This document shows, piece after piece, positions 16,542 to 25,138 of a DNA stretch of 64,000 nt. The notes beneath the pieces are model-generated. The model did not search any database. It was not told the DNA's origin and saw only the letters and a list, made by a program, of their open reading frames with translations. The stretch's first letter is position 1; the number at the start of each line of letters is the position of its first letter. The stretch comes from Lysobacterales bacterium (GTDB lineage: Bacteria > Pseudomonadota > Gammaproteobacteria > Xanthomonadales > Rhodanobacteraceae), in NCBI GenBank assembly GCA_014338185.1, contig QUBV01000003.1, positions 1 through 64,000 on the forward strand, read 5' to 3'. Both the position numbers and the translations under genes were made by a program.

Positions 16542-18521
16542 ATGACGTATTTCGTTACTGGCGCTACGGGTTTCATCGGCAAGCGCCTCGTCGAGAAACT
16601 TCTGCTGCGCAAGGGCACGATCCATTGCCTCGTGCGCAAGCAATCCATGGAGCGCTTCAAGGCGCTGGTCGAATCCTGCGGCGAGGACGGCAAGCGGCTG
16701 GTGCCGGTGGTGGGTGAGCTGGGCAAGCCGAAACTGGGCATCGCGCCCGCGACGCTGCGTGCGCTCGGCGGCAAGGTCCGCCATTTCTTCCACCTCGCCG
16801 CGGTCTACGACCTGGCCGCCGATGCCGACAGCCAGGTCGTGGCCAATGTCGAGGGCACGCGCCACGCGATCGAGGCCGCCGAGGCGATGCGCGCGGGCTG
16901 TTTCCACCATGTCAGCTCGATCGCCGCGGCAGGCTTGTATCCGGGCGTGTTCCGCGAGGACATGTTTGACGAGGCCGAGGACCTGGATCATCCGTATTTC
17001 CGCACCAAGCACGATTCGGAAGGCCTCGTGCGCAAGGAATGCAAGCGCCCGTGGCGCGTGTACCGGCCCGGCATCGTGGTGGGGGACTCGCGCACGGGCG
17101 AAATGGACAAGATCGACGGGCCGTACTACTTCTTCCGCCTCATCAAGAAGATGCGCCAGGCCCTGCCGCCATGGATGCCGACGATCGGGCTCGAGGGTGG
17201 CCGCATCAACATCGTGCCGGTCGACTGGGTCGCGGCCACGCTCGACCACATCGCGCACAAGCCGGGACTCGATGGCCACACCTTCCACCTGACCGATCCG
17301 GCGCCACGCCGCATCGGCGAGGTACTCAACCTGTTCGCGCGCGCAGGCCACGCGCCGCAGATGACGATGCGCCTGGATGCGCGCATGTTCGGCTTCGTCC
17401 CGTCGAGCATCCGCGCCGCGCTGGGCAGCCTGCCGCCGGTGCGGCGCATGGCCAACGTGATGTTGCGCGACTTGGGCATCCCAGCCGCGGTGCTGAAGTT
17501 CATCAACTATCCCACGCGCTTCGACTGCCGCGAGACCGAGCGCGCGCTCAAGGGCAGCCGCATCACGCTGCCGAAGCTGGACGACTACGCCTGGAAGCTG
17601 TGGGACTACTGGGAACGTCACCTCGACCCCGACCTGTACGTGGACCGTTCACTCGGCGGCAAGGTGCGCGGCAGGGTGGTGGTCGTCACCGGCGGGTCCT
17701 CGGGCATTGGCCGCGCGGTGGCGATGAAGGTGGCCGCGGCCGGCGCGCGGCTGGTGATCTGCGCGCGCGGCGAGGAGGAACTGGCGCAGACCAAGGCCGA
17801 GATCGAGGCGGCCGGCGGGATCTGCCACACCTACGTGGCCGACCTGGCCGACCTCAAGTCCTGCGACGACTTCGTCGCGCGCGTGCTGGCCGAACACGGT
17901 CCCGTCGACATCCTCGTCAACAACGCAGGCCGCTCGATCCGGCGCGCGATCAGCGCCAGCTACGACCGCTTCCACGATTTCGAGCGCACCATGCAGCTCA
18001 ACTATTTCGGCTCGCTGCGCCTGATCATGGGCTTCCTGCCCGGCATGAGCGAGCGCCATCGCGGCCACATCATCAACATCTCCTCGATCGGCGTACTGAC
18101 CAACTCGCCGCGCTTTTCCGCCTACATCGCCTCCAAGGCCGCGCTGGATGCGTTCTCGCGCTGCGCCCAGGCCGAGTTCTCCGACAACGGGGTCAACTTC
18201 ACCACGATCAACATGCCGCTGGTGAAGACGCCGATGATCGCGCCGACGCGGATGTACGAATCGGTACCGACGCTGTCGCCCGAGGAAGCCGCCGACATCG
18301 TGGTGGAGGCGATCATCGAGCGGCCAGTGCGCATCGCCACGCGCCTGGGCACGTTCGGCCAGGTGTTGTATGCGCTGGCGCCGCGCGTGTACGAGATCAT
18401 GATGAACACCGCGTTCCGCCTGTTCCCGGACTCGGCCGCCGCCAAGGGCGACAAGTCCGCGGTCGCGCCTACCAGCGAGCAGATCGCGTTCGCCTCGCTC
18501 ATGCGCGGGGTGCACTGGTAG
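16542..18521 (+). CDS. Two-domain fatty acyl-CoA reductase (alcohol-forming type)
   Basis: A 659-residue fusion of two Rossmann reductases. The N-terminal half is an extended-SDR acyl-CoA reductase domain with GATGFIG at 7-13 and a YFRTK active-site pair. The C-terminal half, from about residue 380, is a classical SDR with TGGSSGIG and YIASK (Tyr528). Order, length and end (EQIAFASLMRGVHW) closely match, from memory, the Marinobacter fatty aldehyde/acyl-CoA reductase that makes fatty alcohols for wax esters. AGGAGG at 16527-16532, 9 bp before the ATG, fixes the start. Neighbours (ACBP, phasin) agree with a storage-lipid role. No wax-ester synthase is in the window. Confidence 0.9.
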   Translation: MTYFVTGATGFIGKRLVEKLLLRKGTIHCLVRKQSMERFKALVESCGEDGKRLVPVVGELGKPKLGIAPATLRALGGKVRHFFHLAAVYDLAADADSQVVANVEGTRHAIEAAEAMRAGCFHHVSSIAAAGLYPGVFREDMFDEAEDLDHPYFRTKHDSEGLVRKECKRPWRVYRPGIVVGDSRTGEMDKIDGPYYFFRLIKKMRQALPPWMPTIGLEGGRINIVPVDWVAATLDHIAHKPGLDGHTFHLTDPAPRRIGEVLNLFARAGHAPQMTMRLDARMFGFVPSSIRAALGSLPPVRRMANVMLRDLGIPAAVLKFINYPTRFDCRETERALKGSRITLPKLDDYAWKLWDYWERHLDPDLYVDRSLGGKVRGRVVVVTGGSSGIGRAVAMKVAAAGARLVICARGEEELAQTKAEIEAAGGICHTYVADLADLKSCDDFVARVLAEHGPVDILVNNAGRSIRRAISASYDRFHDFERTMQLNYFGSLRLIMGFLPGMSERHRGHIINISSIGVLTNSPRFSAYIASKAALDAFSRCAQAEFSDNGVNFTTINMPLVKTPMIAPTRMYESVPTLSPEEAADIVVEAIIERPVRIATRLGTFGQVLYALAPRVYEIMMNTAFRLFPDSAAAKGDKSAVAPTSEQIAFASLMRGVHW

Positions 18522-18559
18522 CGCGGCGCCGGGTCGCGCCGCGCCGCGCGCACCAACGC

Positions 18560-18580
18560 AAGAGCGGGCCATCGGCCCGC
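18560..18580. terminator. Stem-loop between convergent reductase and phasin genes
   Basis: GAGCGGGCC pairs perfectly with GGCCCGCTC around an ATC loop, located 38 bp after the reductase stop and 40 bp before the phasin stop. There is no strong T-run on either side, but position and stem suggest bidirectional termination. Confidence 0.6.
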
Positions 18581-18620
18581 TCCTGCTGTTGGCGTTGCCG
18601 CCGGGTGGGCGCTGCGCCGA

Positions 18621-19097
18621 TCAGCCCGCGGCGCGCTTGCGCGGTGCGCGCTTGGCCGCGGCCGGCTTGCTGCCGCCGCGCTTGCCGATGGCGGCCGACA
18701 GCTGGTCGATGCGCGCTTCCAGGCGCTTGATGTCGGCGTTGCCGGGAATGCCCAGGCGCTTGAGCGAACGCGACACCCGATCCTCGAACACCTTTTCCAG
18801 CTTGTCCCAGGTTTCCTGGCTGCGCTCGCGCACCTGGCCGAGCGTGCTTTCGACGTTGCCGCGCGCCTCATCGACCTTGGCCTGGGTGAACTTGCGCGTG
18901 CGGGCTTCGAGCGCGCTGCCTTCCTTGACCAGCGCCTCGAACAACTTGCCGCCTTCCTGCTGCGCCTTGGCGAAGGCGCCGAGTCCGGCCAGCCAGATCT
19001 GCTGGGCCGAATCCATCACGGTCTTGCCAATCTGGCGTGCATCGACGCCGGCGGCGGCGGGCTTCTTCGCAGCATTCTTGAGCTTGGGCTTGGCCAT
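18621..19097 (-). CDS. Phasin family protein (PhaI/PhaF type)
   Basis: A 158-residue polyhydroxyalkanoate granule-associated protein. The phasin core is residues about 25-130, including QIWLAGLGAFAKAQQEGGKL, an amphipathic region with FTQAKVDEARG, and the family end motif VSRSLKRLGIPGNADIKRLE. A short Lys/Ala/Arg-rich tail (AAAKRAPRKRAAG) could touch nucleic acid, as in PhaF. An in-frame GTG at 19103 lies too close to the GGAGA site, so the ATG at 19097 is chosen. It coats storage granules. No PHA synthase lies in the window. Confidence 0.92.
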   Translation of the reverse strand: MAKPKLKNAAKKPAAAGVDARQIGKTVMDSAQQIWLAGLGAFAKAQQEGGKLFEALVKEGSALEARTRKFTQAKVDEARGNVESTLGQVRERSQETWDKLEKVFEDRVSRSLKRLGIPGNADIKRLEARIDQLSAAIGKRGGSKPAAAKRAPRKRAAG

Positions 19098-19186
19098 GGT
19101 CACGTTCTCCGGTAGTGGCGGCGGTCGCCGCGATGGCCCATCCTCGCGCGCGCCACTAGAGCAGTCACCCTAGGCGCGGGGCGTGC

Positions 19187-19465
19187 TCACGGGCCCAGGT
19201 GTTCGTCCAGCAGGCGCTCGATCTCGCGTTCGATCGTGTACTTGAGCGCGCCCATGAGGAAGCCCAGTTCGGCGTACACGTGCAACTGCGCCTTGCTCAC
19301 CTCGATCGAGCCATTGATGCCGCTGCGCTCGAAGTACAGCGTGTTGCCGGCCCACTCGTGACTCACGCCGTACTCGGCGCCGAGCGAGTTGGCCACCTCG
19401 TTGATGGCCGCCTTGGTGGCCTTGATGGTGCCGCCATGGGCGCGCGTGATGTCGATGACCGCCAT
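19187..19465 (-). CDS. PHA-granule system protein (PHA_gran_rgn family)
   Basis: A 92-residue protein matching the small polyhydroxyalkanoic acid system family. It begins MAVIDITRAHGGT and carries a beta-rich LYFERSGINGSIEVSK core. Its C-terminal helix is GALKYTIEREIERLLDEHLG. The family is found next to phasins and PHA genes; its molecular role is unsettled. A TTG six codons upstream is possible, but the ATG at 19465 fits the family start. It lies 89 bp upstream of the phasin gene on the same strand and is probably co-transcribed with it. Confidence 0.85.
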   Translation of the reverse strand: MAVIDITRAHGGTIKATKAAINEVANSLGAEYGVSHEWAGNTLYFERSGINGSIEVSKAQLHVYAELGFLMGALKYTIEREIERLLDEHLGP

Positions 19466-19583
19466 GTGGAATCCGGATCGCAACGGGATGCCGATGATGC
19501 CTCAAGCCGCGGCCGGCCGGGCAGGTGCCGGGGCGGCGCGCACGCCTGTGCTAGAGTGCGCCAACCCCTCTCGACCGGATGCG

Positions 19584-20378
19584 ATGCGGCTCAGTTTCAG
19601 CAATGGCACCCACCAGGACGTGGTCCTGCATGCCGGTGGAGTCACGCTCGGCAGCGCCCCAGGCAACGACATCCTGCTCGACGGCAAGGACGTGTCGCCT
19701 TGGCATGCGCGCATCCTCGCCGATGCGCGCGGACTCGTGCTGCAGGTACTCGACCCCAACGCGACCACCCACGTCAACGCGCGGCCGGTGCGGGAGAAGG
19801 CCCTGCTGCGGCGCGGAGACACCGTGCACCTGGGCTACGAGGCGGTTTCGGTCCGCGCCGACAGCGACGCGCTCGACACGCGCGTGCCCAGCGCCGGCCC
19901 GAGTCCGACGCCCAGCCCCGTCGCGGCCCGTGCGGCGCTGCGCGGCCTGACCGGCGCCAATGCGGGGCGCGCGATCGGCGTGGCGCAGCGCGTGATCGTG
20001 GGCAGCGATCCCGCGGCCGACGTGGTGATCGATGACGTGCGCGTGGCGCCGCGCCATGCCGCGATCGAGCTGATCGATGGCGGCGTGTGGCTGCGAAGCC
20101 TCGCGGCCGGGCAGGGTGCGCTGGTCAACGGCGTGGTGGCACTGGACGCGCGCCTGCAGGCGGGCGATCAGGTCGTGTTCGCGCGCCAGCATTTCCTCAT
20201 CGAGGCGCCCGGTCTCGTGGCCGAATCGCTGCCCGCGGCGGTGCACGCCGAACCGCTGCCCAGCGCCGAGCCGGCCGCGCCCGAGTCCGCCGCGAGCGGG
20301 CGTGCCCTGGGCTGGCTGCTCGGCACCGCGGCCTTGATCGCGCTGGCGTTGTACGTGCTGTTCGAGCACGGTCTCTAG
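19584..20378 (+). CDS. Double FHA-domain protein with C-terminal membrane anchor
   Basis: A 264-residue protein. The first FHA domain spans about residues 1-90, with GSAPGNDILL and SPWHARI. The second spans about 115-210, with VGSDPAADVVI and APRHAAIEL. FHA domains bind phosphothreonine peptides. A Pro-rich linker separates the domains, an Ala/Pro/Glu-rich segment follows, and residues about 240-260 form a single membrane helix near the C-terminus. The protein should therefore sit on the inner membrane with both FHA domains in the cytoplasm. No kinase gene is adjacent. A TAGAGT -10-like box lies at 19552-19557. Function is unknown. Confidence 0.85.
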   Translation: MRLSFSNGTHQDVVLHAGGVTLGSAPGNDILLDGKDVSPWHARILADARGLVLQVLDPNATTHVNARPVREKALLRRGDTVHLGYEAVSVRADSDALDTRVPSAGPSPTPSPVAARAALRGLTGANAGRAIGVAQRVIVGSDPAADVVIDDVRVAPRHAAIELIDGGVWLRSLAAGQGALVNGVVALDARLQAGDQVVFARQHFLIEAPGLVAESLPAAVHAEPLPSAEPAAPESAASGRALGWLLGTAALIALALYVLFEHGL

Positions 20379-20403
20379 CGCCGGCGGCTGTCGCCCACAC
20401 GGC

Positions 20404-21525
20404 TCAGCCGAAGGTGAACGCGAACGCCTGCACTCCCGGATCGAGGAATTCGATCTCGAAGCTGTGTTCGGCCACTGGCCCGCTGCTGCGGATGAGCTGG
20501 TACAGGCGCTGGGTGGTCACGCTGCCGAGTCCCTGGGCATCGCTGTCGACCCCGTGGTTGGCGCCGGGCGCGGCGCCATCCAGGCGCACGATGAAGCGCA
20601 CCGGCTTGCCGTCCTTGCCCGGCCCGAGCACGAGATGCAGGTCGCGCGCGCGGAAGCGGTAGACGATGCGTCCACCCGCATCGAGCAGCGTCGCCTGCTC
20701 GGCACCGACGAGCCAGCGCCCGCCCAGCCCCCAGCGGTTGAGCGCAGGCCGGCTCGGCGCGAGGTAGGCGTGGCTGCGGTCCGCGCGTTGGCCGCCGCTG
20801 GATGCGAAGCGCTCGGCACGCGCATAGCCCAGGTAGGTTTCCGGCGAGCCGATCTGGGCAAAATCGGGCGCAAGTTGCGCGCCGCTGCCGCGCACGCTCA
20901 CCGCGGGTGACTCGGGTGGCGGATGGCCCGCTTCGGCGAGCAATTCGCGGATCACCTGCTCCGACTGCGCGTAATCGCCTTCGCCGAAGTGCTGGTGACG
21001 GATGCGTCCCTGCGCATCGATGAAATAGTGCGCGGGCCAGTAGTGGTTGTCGAAGGCGCGCCAGATGCGGTACTTGCTGTCGACCGCGACCGGATAGCGG
21101 ATGTCGAACTCGGCGAGCGCGCGGCGCACGTTGGCGAGGTCACGTTCGAACTCGAACTCGGGCGTGTGCACGCCGACCACCACCAGGCCGTAGTCGCGGT
21201 ACTTGTCGGCCCAGGCCCGCACCCACGGCAGCGCGCGCAGGCAGTTGATGCAGGTGTAGGTCCAGAAGTCGACCAGCACCACCTTGCCGCGCAGTGCGGC
21301 CGCGTCCAGCGGAGCGGAATTGAGCCAGGCCACCGCGCCGTCGAGCGGCGGGGCCTTGCGCTGCACCGGCAGTGGCGTGGCCAGTGGCGCGGCGGCCAGC
21401 GCGGTGACCGCGCTCGAGCGCATGATGCGGGTGCTGCCCACGCCGAGCGCGAGCGCGGTACCCACGCCGAGGGCGGCGGCGACTCCGATCAGGCGGTGGC
21501 GCAGTGGCCGATTCGGGTTTGGCAT
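20404..21525 (-). CDS. Membrane-anchored thioredoxin-fold protein, DipZ C-terminal-like
   Basis: A 373-residue protein with an N-terminal hydrophobic segment (about residues 10-32) that would export it and may anchor it to the membrane. The thioredoxin-like domain starts near residue 60 with LRGKVVLVDFWTYTCINC, giving the CINC redox pair. It continues through VVVGVHTPEFEFE and NHYWPAHYFIDAQGRI. The C-terminal 150 residues match the carbohydrate-binding-like extension seen after the thioredoxin domain in DipZ-type proteins. It lacks the CcdA-like membrane part of full DipZ. A periplasmic disulfide or peroxide-handling role is inferred. It is divergent from serC. Confidence 0.8.
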   Translation of the reverse strand: MPNPNRPLRHRLIGVAAALGVGTALALGVGSTRIMRSSAVTALAAAPLATPLPVQRKAPPLDGAVAWLNSAPLDAAALRGKVVLVDFWTYTCINCLRALPWVRAWADKYRDYGLVVVGVHTPEFEFERDLANVRRALAEFDIRYPVAVDSKYRIWRAFDNHYWPAHYFIDAQGRIRHQHFGEGDYAQSEQVIRELLAEAGHPPPESPAVSVRGSGAQLAPDFAQIGSPETYLGYARAERFASSGGQRADRSHAYLAPSRPALNRWGLGGRWLVGAEQATLLDAGGRIVYRFRARDLHLVLGPGKDGKPVRFIVRLDGAAPGANHGVDSDAQGLGSVTTQRLYQLIRSSGPVAEHSFEIEFLDPGVQAFAFTFG

Positions 21526-21722
21526 ATCGATAGGTCCGCAGGTTGGGCGCGCTGCGCCGCGCGTGGCGCGGGCAGGCGGCGTTTCACGGCCTGGCCAGAC
21601 CGGTGCCGGGCACCGCATCTTGCACCATCGCCGATGCGGGTGGATGTGGCGCTCGCCATGTTGCTCCTTGCGCGGATGTTGCAACGCGCCATAAAGTGGC
21701 GATCCCCAGTGGAGGAACTCGC

Positions 21723-22802
21723 GTGAGTCGTGCCTACAACTTCAGCGCCGGCCCTGCCGCGCTGCCCGAGGAAGTGCTGCGCCAGGCGCAGGCCGAGCTG
21801 TTGGAATGGGACGGCGCGCGCGCCTCGGTGATGGAGGTGAGCCACCGCGGCAAGGCCTTCATCGCGCTGGCCGAGCAGGCCGAGCAGGACCTGCGTGAGC
21901 TGCTCGCGATTCCCGCCAGCTACAAGGTGCTGTTCCTGCAGGGGGGTGCCACCCAGCATTTCGCCCAGATTCCGCTCAACTTCGCCCGCGGCGCGAGCGC
22001 CGACTACGTGCTCACTGGAGACTGGAGCGAGAAGGCCGCCAAGGAAGCTCGCGCCTACACCCAAGTGCGCATCGCCGCGAGCGCGGCCGCCACCAACCAC
22101 GACCGCATCCCGCCGCGCGCGACCTGGCAGCTCGACCCGGGAGCGGCCTACCTGCACATCACCCCCAACGAGACGATCCGCGGCGTCGAGTTCCACGACA
22201 TACCCGACGCCGGTGCGGTGCCGCTCGTGGGTGACGTGTCCTCGACCCTCCTGTCGCGGCCGTTGGACGTGTCGCGCTACGCGCTGCTGTATGCGGGTGC
22301 GCAGAAGAACATCGGGCCATCCGGGCTGGTCGTGCTGATCGTGCGCGAGGACCTGCTCGAACGCTGCCCCAAGGACCTCCCCAAGATCCTCAATTACGCC
22401 GAGCACGCGGCGCAGGGCTCGATGCTCAATACGCCCAACACCTGGGGCTGGTATCTGGCTGGGCTCGTTTTCAAGTGGATCAAGGCCGAGGGCGGCGTGG
22501 CCGCGATGGCCCAGCGCAATCGCGCCAAGGCCGACTTGCTGTACGGCTACATCGACGGCTCCGGCTACTACCGCAATCCGGTCGAGCCAGCCGCGCGTTC
22601 GTGGATGAACGTGCCCTTCACCCTGCCCAGCGACGAACTCGATGCGAGCTTCCTCAAGCAGGCCGAGGCGGCCGGCCTGCTCGCGCTCAAGGGCCATCGG
22701 CTGGTCGGGGGCATGCGCGCCTCGCTGTACAACGCGATGCCGCTGGCCGGGGTGCAGGCCCTGGTCGAATTCATGGGCGATTTCGCCCGGCGCCACGGCT
22801 GA
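21723..22802 (+). CDS. serC: Phosphoserine aminotransferase
   Basis: A 359-residue PLP enzyme that converts 3-phosphohydroxypyruvate to phosphoserine and also serves pyridoxal phosphate synthesis. The N-terminus SRAYNFSAGPAALPEEVL and the PLP-lysine region YAGAQKNIGPSGLVV are diagnostic. The start is a GTG supported by GGAGGA at 21711-21716, 6 bp upstream; the frame is open further upstream without a better start. It begins the serine/aromatic block that runs to ihfB, a known gammaproteobacterial arrangement. Confidence 0.97.
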   Translation: MSRAYNFSAGPAALPEEVLRQAQAELLEWDGARASVMEVSHRGKAFIALAEQAEQDLRELLAIPASYKVLFLQGGATQHFAQIPLNFARGASADYVLTGDWSEKAAKEARAYTQVRIAASAAATNHDRIPPRATWQLDPGAAYLHITPNETIRGVEFHDIPDAGAVPLVGDVSSTLLSRPLDVSRYALLYAGAQKNIGPSGLVVLIVREDLLERCPKDLPKILNYAEHAAQGSMLNTPNTWGWYLAGLVFKWIKAEGGVAAMAQRNRAKADLLYGYIDGSGYYRNPVEPAARSWMNVPFTLPSDELDASFLKQAEAAGLLALKGHRLVGGMRASLYNAMPLAGVQALVEFMGDFARRHG

Positions 22803-22849
22803 GCCGCGGCGCGCCCAGCATTCTCCCACTTGCCGATCGGCCACTTTCG

Positions 22850-24016
22850 ATGTTCAAGATCCAGACTCTCAACAACATCTCGCGCAGCGGCCTCGACCGC
22901 CTGCCGGGTTCGCTCTACAGCACCGCCAACGAAGTGGCCGATCCCGACGCGATCCTCGTGCGTTCGGCCGACATGCACCAGGCGCCGATCGCGGCGAGCG
23001 TGAAGGCGGTGGCGCGTGCGGGCGCGGGCACCAACAACATCCCGGTGGCGGCGCTGTCCGCACGCGGCGTGCCGGTGTTCAACGCGCCCGGTGCCAACGC
23101 CAATGCGGTCAAGGAGCTGGTGGTGGCAGGCATGCTGCTGGCGGCGCGCAACCTCGCGGCGGCGCTCGCGTTCGTGCGCGACCTGCCGCCGGGCGAGCAC
23201 CTGCATGAACGGGTGGAAGCGGAGAAGAAGCGCTTCGTCGGCAGCGAGCTCAGCGGCAAGACGCTCGGCGTGGTCGGCCTGGGCGCGATCGGCGTCAAGG
23301 TGGCCAATGCGGCCTACGCGCTGGGCATGCGCGTGGTCGGCTTCGATCCGCACATGACCATCGACGGCGCCTGGCAGCTGTCGGCGCAGGTGGCGCGCGC
23401 CAGTTCGCTCAATGAGCTGTACGCGGCCAGCGACTACGTGACCTTCCATGTGCCGCTCAACGACAAGACGCGTGGCGTGTTCGGGATGGCGGCCCTGGAG
23501 GTGGCTCGGCGCGGCGTGGTGGTGCTCAATTTCGCCCGCGAAGGCATCGTCGACGAGCAGGCGCTGCGCGCCGGGCTGGCCGACGGCCGCATCGGGCGCT
23601 ACGTGAGCGACTTCCCGCAGGCCGACCTGCTGGCCGATCCGCGCGTGATCGCCCTGCCGCACCTGGGTGCATCCACCGGCGAGGCCGAGGAGAACTGCGC
23701 GATGATGGTGGTCGACCAGCTGCGCGACTTCCTCGAACATGGCAACGTGCGCCATTCGGTCAACTTTCCCGAGGCGCGCATGGCGCGCGCGAGCAATGGC
23801 CGCATCTGCATCGCCAACAGCAACCGGCCCAACATGATCGGCCAGTTGTCGCACGTGCTGGGCGAGGCCGGGGTCAACATCGCGCAGATGCTCAACGCCT
23901 CGCGTGGCGACCTCGCCTACACCCTGATCGATGTCGACTCGAGGATTCCGGCCACGCTGGTGAGCGCGATCGCCGCGATCGATGGCATCCTGTCGGTTCG
24001 CGTGATCGAGGAGTAA
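22850..24016 (+). CDS. serA: D-3-phosphoglycerate dehydrogenase with ACT domain
   Basis: A 388-residue NAD-dependent dehydrogenase catalysing the first step of serine synthesis, the reaction before SerC. The nucleotide-binding motif is GLGAIGVKVANAA, and active-site regions include NFAREGIVDE and LPHLGASTGEAEEN. The C-terminal ACT domain (about residues 315-388, ANSNRPNMIGQLSHVLGEAG) probably mediates feedback by serine. The protein is shorter than E. coli SerA and belongs to the compact ACT type. It lies 47 bp after serC and 3 bp before pheA. Confidence 0.9.
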   Translation: MFKIQTLNNISRSGLDRLPGSLYSTANEVADPDAILVRSADMHQAPIAASVKAVARAGAGTNNIPVAALSARGVPVFNAPGANANAVKELVVAGMLLAARNLAAALAFVRDLPPGEHLHERVEAEKKRFVGSELSGKTLGVVGLGAIGVKVANAAYALGMRVVGFDPHMTIDGAWQLSAQVARASSLNELYAASDYVTFHVPLNDKTRGVFGMAALEVARRGVVVLNFAREGIVDEQALRAGLADGRIGRYVSDFPQADLLADPRVIALPHLGASTGEAEENCAMMVVDQLRDFLEHGNVRHSVNFPEARMARASNGRICIANSNRPNMIGQLSHVLGEAGVNIAQMLNASRGDLAYTLIDVDSRIPATLVSAIAAIDGILSVRVIEE

Positions 24017-24019
24017 GCG

Positions 24020-25138
24020 ATGAGCCAGCGCAAGCGCGACAGCGGCAAGCAGCCTGACCAGCCCGACCTGGCCGCGGTGCGCGCGCGCATCGACGGCATC
24101 GACCAGCAGATCCAGGCGTTGATCGCCGAGCGCGCGCGCTTCGCCCACCAGGTGGGCAAGGCCAAGGGCAAGCTCGCCGCGGCGGTGGACTATTACCGGC
24201 CCGAGCGCGAGGCGCAGGTGCTGCGCATGGTGGTCGACCGCAACGACGGCCCGCTCAACGACGAGGTGCTGGTGCACCTGTTCCGCGAAATCATGTCGGC
24301 CTGCCTGGCCCAGCAGGAGCCGCTCAAGATCGGCTACCTCGGTCCCGAAGGCACCTTCAGCCAGCAGGCGGTGCACAAGCATTTCGGCCGCTCGGCGCTG
24401 GGCCTGCCGATGTCGAGCATCGAGGAGGTGTTCAACGAGGTCGAGGCCGGCAACGCCGACTTCGGCGTGGTACCGGTGGAGAACTCGGGGCAGGGCACGA
24501 TCCAGGTCACGCTCGACATGTTCCTCACCTCCCACCTCAAGATCTGCGGCGAGGTCGAGCTGCGCGTGCACCAGTACCTGCTGTCGCGCTCGGGCCACAT
24601 CGAGGACATCGAGCGCATCTACGCCCATCCGCAGTCGTTCGCGCAGACCGCGGGCTGGCTGCGCTCGAACCTGCCCAGGGTCGAGAAGGTGCCGGTGGCG
24701 AGCAATGCCGAGGGCGCGCGCCGCGCGCGCAACGCCGACGACGCCGCCTCGATCGGCAGCGAATCGGCCGCGCACGTGTACGGCCTCAAGAAGGTCATCA
24801 TGACCTCGATCGAGGATCATGCCGACAACACCACGCGCTTCCTCGTGATCGGGCGGCAGATCTTCCCGGCTTCCGGGCACGACCGCACCTCGGTGCTCGT
24901 GTTCATCAAGGACCAGCCCGGCGCGCTGTTCAACGTGCTCAGCCCGTTCGCGCGCCACGGCATCAGCATGAACCGGATCGAATCGCGCCCCTCGCACCAG
25001 GCCAAGTGGGAGTATGGCTTCTTCATCGACCTGGCCGGCCATGTCGACGATGCGGCGATGCAGGGCGCGCTCGGCGAGCTGCGCGAGCATTCGGCGCAGA
25101 TCAAGGTGCTCGGCTCCTACCCGGTTGCGGTGCCGTGA
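24020..25138 (+). CDS. pheA: Bifunctional chorismate mutase / prephenate dehydratase
   Basis: A 372-residue P-protein that turns chorismate into phenylpyruvate. The chorismate mutase domain is about residues 15-100 (RIDGIDQQIQALIAERA). The prephenate dehydratase domain starts at KIGYLGPEGTFSQQA and contains the DNTTRFLVIG motif. The ACT domain at the end carries RIESRPSHQAKWEY, the phenylalanine-binding ESRP motif, so feedback inhibition is expected. GAGGAG in the end of serA provides the ribosome-binding site. Confidence 0.97.
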   Translation: MSQRKRDSGKQPDQPDLAAVRARIDGIDQQIQALIAERARFAHQVGKAKGKLAAAVDYYRPEREAQVLRMVVDRNDGPLNDEVLVHLFREIMSACLAQQEPLKIGYLGPEGTFSQQAVHKHFGRSALGLPMSSIEEVFNEVEAGNADFGVVPVENSGQGTIQVTLDMFLTSHLKICGEVELRVHQYLLSRSGHIEDIERIYAHPQSFAQTAGWLRSNLPRVEKVPVASNAEGARRARNADDAASIGSESAAHVYGLKKVIMTSIEDHADNTTRFLVIGRQIFPASGHDRTSVLVFIKDQPGALFNVLSPFARHGISMNRIESRPSHQAKWEYGFFIDLAGHVDDAAMQGALGELREHSAQIKVLGSYPVAVP

